Shown: positions 44,566 to 53,977, counted from the stretch's first letter. The stretch is 64,000 nt of DNA from Maribacter polysiphoniae (GCF_003148665.1 NZ_QGGQ01000015.1:29669-93668), one strand, 5' to 3'. Notes: a model not told the origin generated them from the sequence alone. Numbers and translations: made by a program.

Positions 44566-46778
44566 ACCTAAAAACAACAAATACACGCCTTAAGGGATTA
44601 ATCCTAGTCCTGGTTTTCCTTTGTCTTGGCAACAGCCTATTTGCCCAAGTCAACACAGACCAAAACGACGTTGAAACTTATTTCGATGAAGCGAGGGCCT
44701 TTAGGAACAGAAACCAAATCGATTTGGCGTTGCAATCCCTGGATAAAGCAGCCGCGATAGCGGAGGAGAACAAGGACGTGAAAAAGCTGATCGACAGCTA
44801 CAATATGTTCGCCTTACTTTATCTGAAATTGGATAAGGTAAACACGACCAAATACTATTGGGATAGGGCCAAGGTACTTTTGGAGGAGGTTGAATACCCC
44901 TATGGCGATGCCATTTACAAATATATCGAAGCTATACTCCTATTTAGGGACAATCAGAATTTCCAAGCTATCTTCATGCTCAATGAAGCCCGGCAACTCA
45001 ATAACGACCGTAACTTCTTTAACAACATACTATTGACCGAGGGGGAAATTTACCTCAACCTCGAAAAATATGAGAGTGCCGCGAAGAATTTCAATTCATT
45101 GATTGTAAATACCGATGTCTACGAAAAGGAATATTTGGCCACAAGGGCCTATTTAGGGCTTGCCCAAACCCAATTGCGTACAGGTAATTTTGAGGAAGCC
45201 GCAAAAAATGCTACCAACGCATTAAAATTGGCCGAGGAAAATGGTTTTTCGGTCGAGATCGTGACCGGGAATAGACTATTGGCCGAAACCAATGAGGAAA
45301 TCGGCAATTATCAAAATGCCCTTGCGGCCACCCGAAACCTACAAATAGCCAAAGACTCGCTTTTTAGTCTCGAAAAATTAAGTCTCGAAACCAAAACGGC
45401 CGATGAGATACACAGTGAAAACATGGCCAATGAAATCAAGCGGCAGGACAAACGCATTGAAGAGTTGAGCAAATCGGCAAACCGATCCGAGATTACGGCC
45501 ATATTGACCTCTGCCTTTTTGATTATAATCTCGTTGTTGGCGGTATCCCTGTACCGAAACAATCAGATCAAATTAAAAACCAACGAACTACTGCATACCA
45601 AAAACAGCGAGCTTCAAGCAGCCAGGGATGCAGCCGTCAGTGCCATGGAGGCCAAAACGAATTTCCTATCCACCGTAAGCCATGAACTACGGACCCCACT
45701 TTATGCAGTTACGGGACTCACCCATTTATTATTGGAGGAAAACCCCAATAAAGACCAGATAGAACACCTCAAAGCCTTGAAATTCTCTGGGGATTACCTT
45801 CTGAATTTCATCAATGATATTTTACATATCAACAAGATCGATGCCGACAAATTGGAACCTTTGATCATGGAGTTCAACCTTAAAAAGGTACTAAATGAGG
45901 TTATAAATTCCCTGCAACAAAGTGCCAAGAAGAACCAGACCAAACTTATCCTGGATTACGACGAAAGCATACCCTCACATTTGATGAGCGATCCTTTAAA
46001 GCTTTCCCAAGTTTTTATGAACCTTATCGGTAATGCCCTGAAATTCACCAAAAATGGGGAAGTTACCATAAAGGCCGAAATGGTTCATAAGGAAGAAGAG
46101 GATGTTACCCTCTATTTTGAGGTCAAGGATAACGGCATAGGCATTTCCTTGGAACAACAGGAAAAGATCTTTGAAGGTTTTGAACAAGGCTCTATCCAAA
46201 TCAACCGGGAATACGGTGGTACGGGACTTGGACTAACCATTGTAAAAAGTTTACTTGGTCTGTTCGACAGCAAGATAAAACTGACTAGCGAAATAGGACA
46301 GGGCAGTACGTTTTACTTTGAATTGAAATTGAAGAGCAAGGATGGTATCATCGATGACATTCCTTTTGAAATCATTAAACAGGATTATGATTTCAAAGGA
46401 CTCCATTTAATGATCGTCGAAGACAACAAGATCAATCAGGTGATCACCAAGAAAATGCTGTCCAAAAAAGAAATCACATCCGATATTGCCAGTAATGGGA
46501 CGGAGGCTATCGAACTCGCCCAGAAAAACAAATATGACGCCATTTTAATGGACATACACATGCCTGGTATCAGTGGTGAGGAAGCTACAATAGAAATCAG
46601 GAAATTCGATTCCATCACACCTATCATTGCGTTAACGGCCATCTCACTGGACGATAGTTTGGAAAGTTTTTATGCCGCTGGTTGTAATGATGTCGTTACA
46701 AAACCTTTTAAACCCGAGGTCTTCTATCAAAAAATCGGCGAGAATATATTTGGAAGACAGGCAAACACCACTACATAA
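44562..46778 (+). CDS. TPR-containing hybrid sensor histidine kinase
   Basis: A 738-residue exported sensor. The signal peptide (about 8-29, ending NSLFA|Q) and TPR repeats (about 40-290) precede a transmembrane segment near 307-327. Histidine kinase motifs follow: SHELRTP (His374), DNGIGIS and GTGLGLTIV. A C-terminal receiver has Asp664 in ILMDIHMPG. It starts with TTG 44562, needed for the signal peptide, overlapping the gap stop. It probably senses periplasmic conditions. Its end overlaps lpxK by 8 bp on the other strand. Confidence 0.92.
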   Translation: MNLKTTNTRLKGLILVLVFLCLGNSLFAQVNTDQNDVETYFDEARAFRNRNQIDLALQSLDKAAAIAEENKDVKKLIDSYNMFALLYLKLDKVNTTKYYWDRAKVLLEEVEYPYGDAIYKYIEAILLFRDNQNFQAIFMLNEARQLNNDRNFFNNILLTEGEIYLNLEKYESAAKNFNSLIVNTDVYEKEYLATRAYLGLAQTQLRTGNFEEAAKNATNALKLAEENGFSVEIVTGNRLLAETNEEIGNYQNALAATRNLQIAKDSLFSLEKLSLETKTADEIHSENMANEIKRQDKRIEELSKSANRSEITAILTSAFLIIISLLAVSLYRNNQIKLKTNELLHTKNSELQAARDAAVSAMEAKTNFLSTVSHELRTPLYAVTGLTHLLLEENPNKDQIEHLKALKFSGDYLLNFINDILHINKIDADKLEPLIMEFNLKKVLNEVINSLQQSAKKNQTKLILDYDESIPSHLMSDPLKLSQVFMNLIGNALKFTKNGEVTIKAEMVHKEEEDVTLYFEVKDNGIGISLEQQEKIFEGFEQGSIQINREYGGTGLGLTIVKSLLGLFDSKIKLTSEIGQGSTFYFELKLKSKDGIIDDIPFEIIKQDYDFKGLHLMIVEDNKINQVITKKMLSKKEITSDIASNGTEAIELAQKNKYDAILMDIHMPGISGEEATIEIRKFDSITPIIALTAISLDDSLESFYAAGCNDVVTKPFKPEVFYQKIGENIFGRQANTTT

Positions 46779-47766
46779 TACCCTGTATGGCATTGTGCAG
46801 CGTTTCCCCTCCCCCGTTCAAAAAATCGTGCCTTACCTGTATGTAATACAAATGGGCAACTTTCCCCTTTAACCGGGCAAAATCCTTTTCCGTCGTCAAG
46901 ACCATTGGTTTTGAATTGAAAAGTTCAATTTCCGACGCACTGAAAAAATGATGGTCCCTGAATTCCAAATGTTCCAAATCGACCCCTTTATCCTTTAAAT
47001 AGCGAACCAAGGGCTCGGGATTGGCGATACCCGTGACCAAGGTTATTTTTTGGCCTAAAAGTCCATTCAACGTCAATACAGGGGTATTGCCCTTTAATGC
47101 ATCATCATAGTGCAATCGACTAAACAGAACCTGTTGCCCTTTTTTGGGCTTTAGCGATTTACGAATCATCCGTTGCCTTTCCTCCCCCAAGGTATCAGGA
47201 CATTTTGTAACCACGATCACTTGGGCCCGTCGGGCCTCCTTCTTGGTATCCCGTAAATTACCCGTTGGAAGATACCAGTCCTTCACATATAGATTATCAT
47301 ACGCGGTCAATACTATGGAAAAATCAGGCTTTACCTTCCGGTGTTGGAAAGCATCATCCAAAAGAATGACATCAGGCCCAACAGATGCTTCCAAGTTGGA
47401 AATCCCATTCCGCCTATCGGCATCGACGGCTACCGTTATATCCGGGAATTTATTGAAAATTTGATAGGGCTCATCCCCGAGTTCCTCAACAGCACCATCT
47501 TTCGAGGCGATTTGAAACCCCTTTGATTTCCGTTTATAGCCCCGACTAAGGACGGCCACTTTATAGGAGGCCTTCAGATGGCCCACCAAATACTCGATCA
47601 TCGGTGTTTTACCCGTACCTCCCACACTTAGATTACCCACACAGATCGTCGGGGTCTTAAAAGTGGTACTTTTAAAAAAACCAATATCATAAAGCCCATT
47701 TCGAATAGATACCACCAAGGCATAAACCAAGGAAATGGGAAAAGCTATTTTTCTCAACAGTTGCAT
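46771..47766 (-). CDS. lpxK: Tetraacyldisaccharide 4'-kinase
   Basis: Phosphorylates lipid A disaccharide at the inner membrane. It has the Walker A motif VGGTGKTPMIEY, an N-terminal hydrophobic segment and 331 residues from ATG 47766 (MQLLRK). A longer frame to 48255 runs antisense through the Nif3-like gene and is not real. It is convergent with the hybrid kinase, overlapping by 8 bp, and divergent from the Nif3-like gene. Confidence 0.94.
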   Translation of the reverse strand: MQLLRKIAFPISLVYALVVSIRNGLYDIGFFKSTTFKTPTICVGNLSVGGTGKTPMIEYLVGHLKASYKVAVLSRGYKRKSKGFQIASKDGAVEELGDEPYQIFNKFPDITVAVDADRRNGISNLEASVGPDVILLDDAFQHRKVKPDFSIVLTAYDNLYVKDWYLPTGNLRDTKKEARRAQVIVVTKCPDTLGEERQRMIRKSLKPKKGQQVLFSRLHYDDALKGNTPVLTLNGLLGQKITLVTGIANPEPLVRYLKDKGVDLEHLEFRDHHFFSASEIELFNSKPMVLTTEKDFARLKGKVAHLYYIQVRHDFLNGGGETLHNAIQGIM

Positions 47767-47787
47767 TAGAACGAAATTATAATATTT

Positions 47788-47795
47788 TATCTTTG
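47788..47795 (+). promoter_or_regulatory. Candidate -7 box for the Nif3-like gene
   Basis: TATCTTTG in the 51-bp gap between divergent lpxK and the Nif3-like gene ends 22 nt before the ATG. A TTG at 47761 overlaps the lpxK start codon, slightly too far for an ideal -33. Confidence 0.5.
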
Positions 47796-47817
47796 ATAAC
47801 CTTAATAAAACCAGAAA

Positions 47818-48912
47818 ATGATCGTAAAAGAAGTTACCGGTGTATTGGAAGAATTGGCCCCCTTGGATTTTGCCGAGGATTTTGACAATGTCGGTCTCTT
47901 GGTCGGTGACCACAACCAGGAAGTCACCGGAATCCTTGTGACCTTGGATACCTTGGAAAATGTGGTCGATGAGGCCATCACCCATAAATGCAACCTTATC
48001 GTTAGCTTTCACCCCATTATTTTCAGTGGCCTTAAAAAACTCACCGGCAAAACCTATGTTGAACGTGTGGTGATCAAGGCCATTCAAAACAAGATCGCCA
48101 TCTACAGCATGCATACGGCCCTTGACAATGCCAGGGAGGGTGTGAATGCCAAAATCTGCGAGGTTTTGGGTGTTGTGGAACCGAAAATCCTGATTCCCCA
48201 GAAGAATACGATCAAAAAACTGACGACCTATGTTCCTTTGGAGGCTGCCGACCAACTAAAGGCTGCCCTATTCGAAGCTGGGGCAGGCCATATTGGCAAC
48301 TATAGCAACTGTAGTTTCTCAACCCAAGGGACCGGATCGTACAAGGCGAATGAAAATGCCAATCCCACAAAGGGTAAAATAGGGGAAACCCATTATGAGG
48401 AAGAAATACAGGTCAACATCACCTTTGCTTCCTCCGTCACAAAAAAAGTATTGAACGCACTCTTTGAAAACCACCCTTATGAAGAGGTGGCCTATGAAAT
48501 ATTGACCTTGGACAATACGAACCAAAATATCGGAATGGGCATGATCGGCTCCTTAAAAAAACCGATGAAGGAGCTCGATTTCCTTAAAATGGTCAAGGAA
48601 AGCATGTACGCATCGGGTATTCGACATTCGGCACTACGCGAAAAGCCGATTGAAAAAGTAGCGGTTTTGGGTGGAAGCGGCGCTTTTGCCATCAAGGCCG
48701 CAATGGCTGCAGGTGCTGACATTTTTATTACAGCCGATGTAAAATACCACCAGTTTTTCGAAGCAGAAGGAAGGATGGTAATTGCCGATATTGGACACTT
48801 TGAAACAGAACAGTTTACAAAAAATCTTTTAGTTGATTATCTTACAAAAAAAATTCCTAATTTTGCAATCCGTTTATCGGGAAGCAAAACGAATCCAATC
48901 AAGTATTTATAA
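47818..48912 (+). CDS. Nif3-like dinuclear metal centre protein
   Basis: A 364-residue member of the NIF3 family. The motifs ITHKCNLIVSFHPIIFSGLK and GADIFITADVKYHQFF give the His, Asp and Glu ligands of a dinuclear metal site. The longer form includes an inserted domain. Family members act as GTP cyclohydrolase-like or unknown-function hexamers. It starts the Nif3-zinc-ribbon pair (two bases apart). Confidence 0.92.
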   Translation: MIVKEVTGVLEELAPLDFAEDFDNVGLLVGDHNQEVTGILVTLDTLENVVDEAITHKCNLIVSFHPIIFSGLKKLTGKTYVERVVIKAIQNKIAIYSMHTALDNAREGVNAKICEVLGVVEPKILIPQKNTIKKLTTYVPLEAADQLKAALFEAGAGHIGNYSNCSFSTQGTGSYKANENANPTKGKIGETHYEEEIQVNITFASSVTKKVLNALFENHPYEEVAYEILTLDNTNQNIGMGMIGSLKKPMKELDFLKMVKESMYASGIRHSALREKPIEKVAVLGGSGAFAIKAAMAAGADIFITADVKYHQFFEAEGRMVIADIGHFETEQFTKNLLVDYLTKKIPNFAIRLSGSKTNPIKYL

Positions 48913-48914
48913 GT

Positions 48915-49694
48915 ATGGCAAAAAAAGGTGAAGTAACCGTAGAAGAGAAGCTAAGGGCATTGTACGACTTGCAATTAATCGATTCTAGAGTTGATGAAAT
49001 ACGCAATGTTAGAGGTGAGCTACCCTTGGAGGTCGAGGATTTGGAAGATGATGTACTGGGGCTTAAAACCAGATTGGATAAGCTCAAGACCGATGTCGAG
49101 ACCATAAACTTCGAAATTACTGCTAAAAAGAATTTGATCGATGAATCCAAAGCATTGATCAAGAAATATACCGAACAACAAAAAAATGTCCGTAACAGCA
49201 GGGAATTCAATTCCATAAGCAAGGAGTTGGAGTTCCAGGAATTGGAAATTCAACTTGCTGAGAAGAACATTAAGGAGTTCAAGGTTCAAATTGAACAGAA
49301 AAAAGAAGTCATTGCCCAAACCAAAGAGAAATTAAGTGAGCGTGATGCCCATTTAAAACATAAGAAAAGTGAATTGGATGCTATCTTGGCAGAGACCGAG
49401 AAAGAGGAAAAAGCACTTTTGAACAAATCCTTGGAATTCCAGGAACAAATCGAGGATCGTTTGGTGACCGCCTATGCACGAATCAGGAACAGTGTAAAAA
49501 ACGGTCTAGCTGTCGTACCCATTGAAAGGGGTGCTTCAGGAGGTTCTTTCTTTACCATACCCCCACAGGTTCAGGTAGAGATCGCTTCCAGAAAAAAAAT
49601 CATCACCGATGAGCATAGTGGAAGAATATTGGTAGACCCTGTTTTGGCAGAGGAAGAGCAAGAAAAAATGGAAAAATTGTTCGCTAAGATTTAA
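48915..49694 (+). CDS. Coiled-coil protein with degenerate zinc ribbon
   Basis: A 259-residue protein of the C4-type zinc-ribbon/coiled-coil family (often called DUF164). A long coiled coil spans about 25-180. The C-terminal ribbon fold is recognisable in RGASGGSFFTIPPQ and ITDEHSGRILVD. The usual family has four Cys in CxxC pairs here; this copy has none. So it probably does not bind zinc. It begins two bases after the Nif3-like gene; the pairing of the two genes is common in bacteria. Function unknown. Confidence 0.85.
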   Translation: MAKKGEVTVEEKLRALYDLQLIDSRVDEIRNVRGELPLEVEDLEDDVLGLKTRLDKLKTDVETINFEITAKKNLIDESKALIKKYTEQQKNVRNSREFNSISKELEFQELEIQLAEKNIKEFKVQIEQKKEVIAQTKEKLSERDAHLKHKKSELDAILAETEKEEKALLNKSLEFQEQIEDRLVTAYARIRNSVKNGLAVVPIERGASGGSFFTIPPQVQVEIASRKKIITDEHSGRILVDPVLAEEEQEKMEKLFAKI

Positions 49695-49713
49695 GAACAA
49701 CTACACATACAAT

Positions 49714-49743
49714 AAAAAGGCCGTCTTATAGACGGCTTTTTTT
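49714..49743. terminator. Intrinsic terminator between convergent genes
   Basis: AAAAAGGCCGTC (49714-49725) and GACGGCTTTTTTT (49731-49743) form a 6-bp G/C stem extended by A-U pairs with a TTATA loop. It works for the Nif3-operon and for kmo on the other strand. Confidence 0.9.
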
Positions 49744-49751
49744 ATGGGGTA

Positions 49752-51092
49752 TTATAGCATCCCTAAAATCTTGGCCTCCACTTCGGCACCATCCCATTTT
49801 TCCTCGATATCAGGAATAGCCATGATATGTTCCATGATTTTTTCCTGTTCATCGCCCATTGCCAAAGCCTCGGCATAAGGTCGGTCCGAGAAAGTAACCC
49901 TGGAATACAAGGGAATCCATTTATCAGGATATTTATCCGCAAACCTTTTCTCTATCTTTTTCTGCAATAAGAACTTGGGATCGGCAGTTTTACTGCTCAT
50001 CTCCATAAAATTGCGATAACTCAGTTCCGCAATGGCATCAGCATTGGGCTTTCGTTCTTTTTGATATGTCTGGAAAATAGCCTCCCAATCGTCCCCATAT
50101 TGCTTTATGATCTTATTGAGCGCATAAATATCCTCAAAACCGGCATTCATCCCCTGCCCGTAAAAAGGAACCACGGCATGGGCCGAATCACCCACCAAAG
50201 CCACTTTGTCCCAATAGGTCCATGGGTAACATTTCATAGTGACCATGGCACTGGTCGGATTTTTAAAGAAGTCGGTAGCCAAATTCTCAATTTCATGGTC
50301 GACACTCGGGAAGTTGATTTCAAAAAACGCCTTGGCCTCTTGCTTGGTCTTGATACTTTCAAAGGAAACATCCCCCTCAAAAGGCATGAACAGGGTACAG
50401 GTAAAGCTGCCATCCAAATTCGGCATGGCGATAAACATGTATTTGCCCCTTGGCCATATGTGGAAGGAATTGGCATCCAACTTATGGGTACCATCGGCAT
50501 TGGCCGCAATGGTCAATTCCTTATAGCCGACATCTATAAAATCCTGGGAGTAATCAAACCGACTACGGCGTTGCATTTTGTGCCGTACCCTGGAAAATGC
50601 CCCATCACACCCAAATATCAAATCGAATTTATATTCTTGCCACTCCCCTTTTTCAGTATCCCCGGTATACAACTTGGCTTCAGGCAGGTCAACGTCCCAA
50701 ACCTTTTCCTCGAATTTAAGGATAACCCCTGATTTTTCGGCCAAATCGATCATCCGACGATTCAACACCCCCCGTGAAATAGACCAAATGGCCTCCCCAT
50801 CATGTCCATATTTCTGAAAGTACACTGGCTTACCCACGACATGCATGGCCCTTTTGTCCAAGGGTATGGCTATCTTTTTGATTTCCTCCTCAATACCGAT
50901 CTCAGACAGCGCTTTCCACCCCCTATCACTCATTGCCAAGTTAATGGAACGCCCGGAAAAAACAATCGTTCGAATATCGGGCCTACGGTCAAATACGGTT
51001 ACGGTATGCCCATACTTTTTAAGATAAATGGCCAATAGGGAACCTACCAAACCAGATCCTACAATGGCAATGTTCTTAGGTTGTTGTTTCAT
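49752..51092 (-). CDS. kmo: Kynurenine 3-monooxygenase
   Basis: FAD monooxygenase that hydroxylates kynurenine to 3-hydroxykynurenine in tryptophan degradation. The nucleotide-binding GSGLVGSLLA (12-21), the ribityl motif VGDSAHAVVPFYGQGMNAG and internal CDGAFSRVR support this. The C-terminal membrane-anchor region of mammalian KMO is not present. The length of 446 residues fits bacterial forms. It lies 3 kb from kynureninase on the same strand. Confidence 0.92.
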   Translation of the reverse strand: MKQQPKNIAIVGSGLVGSLLAIYLKKYGHTVTVFDRRPDIRTIVFSGRSINLAMSDRGWKALSEIGIEEEIKKIAIPLDKRAMHVVGKPVYFQKYGHDGEAIWSISRGVLNRRMIDLAEKSGVILKFEEKVWDVDLPEAKLYTGDTEKGEWQEYKFDLIFGCDGAFSRVRHKMQRRSRFDYSQDFIDVGYKELTIAANADGTHKLDANSFHIWPRGKYMFIAMPNLDGSFTCTLFMPFEGDVSFESIKTKQEAKAFFEINFPSVDHEIENLATDFFKNPTSAMVTMKCYPWTYWDKVALVGDSAHAVVPFYGQGMNAGFEDIYALNKIIKQYGDDWEAIFQTYQKERKPNADAIAELSYRNFMEMSSKTADPKFLLQKKIEKRFADKYPDKWIPLYSRVTFSDRPYAEALAMGDEQEKIMEHIMAIPDIEEKWDGAEVEAKILGML

Positions 51093-51232
51093 TACAAATA
51101 GGGGAAAATAAGGGTTAGTATGTAAATTTAATAAAATAAACTTTAATGCCCTGCCGTCTTCCGGATGTTGCCATTGGCATCATCTTACATAAAAAAATCT
51201 TTTAAAAACATCCAAAACCACCTCTTTCTACG

Positions 51233-51268
51233 TATATATAGTACTTTCCGCTTCGGCGTCTATATATA
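51233..51268. other. Nested hairpin with UUCG tetraloop
   Basis: An outer 9-bp stem TATATATAG (51233-51241) with CTATATATA (51260-51268) encloses a short CGC(TTCG)GCG stem-loop (51249-51258). It lies 10 nt from the clpP terminator, in the leader side of kmo. It could be a regulatory RNA element or part of the terminator. Confidence 0.4.
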
Positions 51269-51274
51269 TCACAA

Positions 51275-51316
51275 AAAAAAGTCCTTCACAATTCGATTGC
51301 GAAGGACTTTTTCCTT
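51275..51316. terminator. Intrinsic terminator for clpP
   Basis: AAAAGTCCTTC (51277-51287) and GAAGGACTTTT (51301-51311), with inner CAAT/ATTG pairing around TCG. T-runs flank both sides. It ends clpP on the minus strand. Confidence 0.85.
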
Positions 51317-51335
51317 TATCGGTAAGGCCATTGGG

Positions 51336-51884
51336 CTATTCCAAAATACCGTCTACAATACCATAAGCGATAGACTCCTCAGCGTTCATCCAATAATCCC
51401 TATCAAAATCCTTGAGTACTTTCTCGTAATCCTGCCCACAATTATCGGCAAGGATCCTAGCGCTCAATTCTTTGGTCTTAATGATTTCCTTCGCCTGGAT
51501 CTCTATATTCGAAGCCTGTCCCCTAGCACCACCACTGGGTTGGTGGATCATCACTTGGGCATGGGGCTGAATGAATCTTCTTCCCTTTTTACCCACTGAG
51601 AGTAATATCGACCCCATGGAAGCCGCGAGACCGGTACAAATGGTAGACACTGGACTTTTCAATGCCTTTATCGTATCGTACATCGCAAAACCTGAGGTTA
51701 CATATCCTCCAGGACTATTAATGAACAATTGGATCTCTTTGTTATTCTGCATATCCAGATACATCAGACGATCGATTACATGCTTGGCAGATTCATCATC
51801 GACCATGCCCCAAAGAAAAACCTTGCGTTCCTCCAATAACTTTTCATCTATTGCTTCCTGTACTTTTCCCTTTTTCGAACTCAT
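51336..51884 (-). CDS. clpP: ClpP-family serine protease subunit
   Basis: A 182-residue ClpP subunit. The catalytic triad is intact: Ser89 in GLAASMGS, His114 in MIHQPSGG and Asp163 in DFDRDYWM. The N-terminus is short and charged, so it may lack the propeptide found in other ClpPs. It would form the chambered protease with a ClpX or ClpA partner. A candidate -7 box and dyad lie upstream. Flavobacteria often have two ClpPs; this is likely the divergent paralogue, which I infer. Confidence 0.9.
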   Translation of the reverse strand: MSSKKGKVQEAIDEKLLEERKVFLWGMVDDESAKHVIDRLMYLDMQNNKEIQLFINSPGGYVTSGFAMYDTIKALKSPVSTICTGLAASMGSILLSVGKKGRRFIQPHAQVMIHQPSGGARGQASNIEIQAKEIIKTKELSARILADNCGQDYEKVLKDFDRDYWMNAEESIAYGIVDGILE

Positions 51885-51903
51885 CTTAATTTTTTTAATA
51901 ATC

Positions 51904-51911
51904 CAAAACTA
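51904..51911 (-). promoter_or_regulatory. Candidate -7 box for clpP
   Basis: The minus strand reads TAGTTTTG, matching TAnnTTTG, ending 19 nt before the ATG. No -33 TTTG at the usual spacing. Confidence 0.45.
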
Positions 51912-51932
51912 AGCATTTTATTAAAAATATAC

Positions 51933-51949
51933 CGATATCCTAGGTATCG
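51933..51949. promoter_or_regulatory. Dyad in the clpP upstream region
   Basis: CGATA (51933-51937) and TATCG (51945-51949) flank a 7-base centre. It overlaps the position expected for the -33 box of clpP. It may be an operator; weak evidence. Confidence 0.3.
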
Positions 51950-52119
51950 AATTACATTAAAAAACATCATCGCTTACCTATTGGCCCCGACCCATTTACA
52001 CCGTTATCCCCCATTGATCTGAAGCCTTGACCAAACGACGGATTTCCATATCGTTCAAAAAAATCCGAACAGGATCTATATTGCTCCTCCCCGTCCTCCC
52101 TTTTTCAGTACGATTCCAT

Positions 52120-52127
52120 TATATTTG
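52120..52127 (+). promoter_or_regulatory. Candidate -7 box for the lipoprotein gene
   Basis: TATATTTG matches TAnnTTTG and lies 16 nt before the ATG at 52144. A T-run (52101-52105) is too close to be an ideal -33. Confidence 0.5.
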
Positions 52128-52143
52128 AACAAACCACTTGATC

Positions 52144-52815
52144 ATGAAAATAAGCAAGCTCATCCTGTTGTCCCTCCTATTTATCGGTTGCAAAACGGAA
52201 AAGAAAGAGGTTAAACCCGCAGCGGAAAAGACCTATACCTTAGTAGAAAAGATAGCCAATGCCCATGGCTTCAAGGCTTGGAAAAATGTTGGCGAGCTGC
52301 GTTTTACCTTCAATGTGGATCGGGACAGTTCCCATTTTGAGCGCAGTTGGATCTGGGACATCGACAACAACCAGGTAACCTCAATGACACAGAATGATAC
52401 GGTTACCTACCAAAGGTCACAACGCGATAGTATTGCCCATGCGATCAATGGCGGGTTCATCAATGACAAGTTTTGGTTGTTGGCCCCCTTCAATCTCGTA
52501 TGGGACAAAGGGAATTACACTTATGAACATCACGAAAACGAAGTGGCGCCACTAAGTAAGAAGCCCATGCACAAATTAACCATCGTCTATGGTTCCGAGG
52601 GGGGTTATACCCCGGGTGATGCCTATGATTTTTTCTTTGGGGATGACTTCCTGATCAAGGAATGGGTCTATCGAAAAGAAAATCAACCGGAAGCTTCCCT
52701 AGTGACCACCTGGGAGGATTATATTGAAAAAGGCGGACTCCAGATTGCCCAAACCCACACCAATGAGGAAGGGTTTACCCTATTTTTCACCAACCTGGAA
52801 GTAAAGAAAAAATAA
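52144..52815 (+). CDS. Lipoprotein of unknown function
   Basis: A 223-residue protein with a lipoprotein signal and lipobox FIGC (Cys16 from ATG 52144), then Lys/Glu-rich KTEKKEVKP. The body is beta-rich with several Trp. It resembles the DUF6503-type lipoproteins of Flavobacteriia, but I am not sure. I chose the ATG at 52144 over TTG 52138. It is flanked by opposite-strand genes clpP and the MFS transporter. Confidence 0.75.
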   Translation: MKISKLILLSLLFIGCKTEKKEVKPAAEKTYTLVEKIANAHGFKAWKNVGELRFTFNVDRDSSHFERSWIWDIDNNQVTSMTQNDTVTYQRSQRDSIAHAINGGFINDKFWLLAPFNLVWDKGNYTYEHHENEVAPLSKKPMHKLTIVYGSEGGYTPGDAYDFFFGDDFLIKEWVYRKENQPEASLVTTWEDYIEKGGLQIAQTHTNEEGFTLFFTNLEVKKK

Positions 52816-52822
52816 ACTTGGT

Positions 52823-53977
52823 TTAAGATTCCACACGTTTTCGATTCAAGACGAAGGTTGCCATTAAAATAAGTACGGCACAGCCCAATAAGATCACAAA
52901 ACAGGTAACCAAGGAATATTTTTTGGCTACAAAGCCCAAAATGGGTGGGGCGACCAAAAAACCCGTATACCCCAGTCCGGCTATAAATGAGATTCCCTGG
53001 GAGGAATCGATTCCCTTTACATTACCACCAATACGGTATAGCACGGGTGCCAGCACCGAATACCCCAATCCACAAACGGCAAACCCCGAAATGGCCAGAT
53101 AGGTCGATGTGGAGAGTATCAACACATAGCCGACAATGGCGATTATGGCCCCCAACACCACCATCTTTATCGAGCCTATCCTCGTACTTATGGCATCCCC
53201 CACAAAACGCCCTAAGGTCATTGTTATTTGAAATCCCAAAAATCCAGCTCCCCAAAGGGCCTCTGGAGCAAAACCCACTTCCTTTAGATACAGACCGCTC
53301 CAGTCGATGATCGCCCCCTCACTCCCCATTGCGACAAAGGAGACAATACCAATGACAAGCAAGGGTTTAAGGAGTTTTATATTAAAAGGCTCCTTATCCA
53401 CCGGGGCCGCCTTAACATGATAATAATATTTAAAAAAAACGGCATTCACCACAAGCACTACAATGAACGCCAAAAGCATATGTACGGCGGGGTTTCCAAT
53501 GGGTATGATAAAAAAACTCCCGAGTCCTGCCAAAACACCCCCCAAACTGAAAAAACCATGAACGGCAGACATGAACATTTTCTTGTCCTCCTTCTCAATC
53601 TCCGCCACCAAGGTATTCATGGCGATATCGGTAAAACCCGTACATGCCCCAAAAAGATAGAGTCCGGCCATCAGCGCATAATAATTGGGTGCCAATAGGG
53701 GGAATAGGGCCATGACACTGCTACAAACAACACCAAAGGCAGTGGCCTTCCCCACCCCGATCTTATTGATGATCTTCGCCGCAATGGGAAAAATGGTGAA
53801 TACCCCAAAGGATAAAAAAAAGATGGCAATGCCCAAATCGGCCTTGTCGACCCCCAACTTCTCCTTTACCGAAGGAATATAGATCACCCAGGTACCAAAA
53901 AGGATATTTATACTGGCAAATACCCAAGCAGGCCCAAAATATCTGGGATTGCTTAGGATCAATCGAAGTGAATTCAT
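52823..53977 (-). CDS. MFS transporter
   Basis: A 384-residue integral membrane transporter with about twelve helices. The linker has the typical charged loop between helices 6 and 7 (KYYYHVKAAPVDKEPF), and the helix 2-3 loop AAKIINKIGVGKATAFG resembles the MFS motif A. It sits between the lipoprotein and kynureninase on the kynurenine-cluster side. Substrate unknown; kynurenine-related export or import is possible but not shown. Confidence 0.85.
   Translation of the reverse strand: MNSLRLILSNPRYFGPAWVFASINILFGTWVIYIPSVKEKLGVDKADLGIAIFFLSFGVFTIFPIAAKIINKIGVGKATAFGVVCSSVMALFPLLAPNYYALMAGLYLFGACTGFTDIAMNTLVAEIEKEDKKMFMSAVHGFFSLGGVLAGLGSFFIIPIGNPAVHMLLAFIVVLVVNAVFFKYYYHVKAAPVDKEPFNIKLLKPLLVIGIVSFVAMGSEGAIIDWSGLYLKEVGFAPEALWGAGFLGFQITMTLGRFVGDAISTRIGSIKMVVLGAIIAIVGYVLILSTSTYLAISGFAVCGLGYSVLAPVLYRIGGNVKGIDSSQGISFIAGLGYTGFLVAPPILGFVAKKYSLVTCFVILLGCAVLILMATFVLNRKRVES

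Noticed and set aside
47767..48255. N-terminal extension of lpxK on the minus strand
   Set aside because: It runs antisense through the Nif3-like gene and lacks homology to LpxK; the ATG at 47766 gives the normal length.
50061..50732. Plus-strand frame of 223 residues opposite kmo
   Set aside because: It lies wholly inside kmo on the other strand and has no family features.
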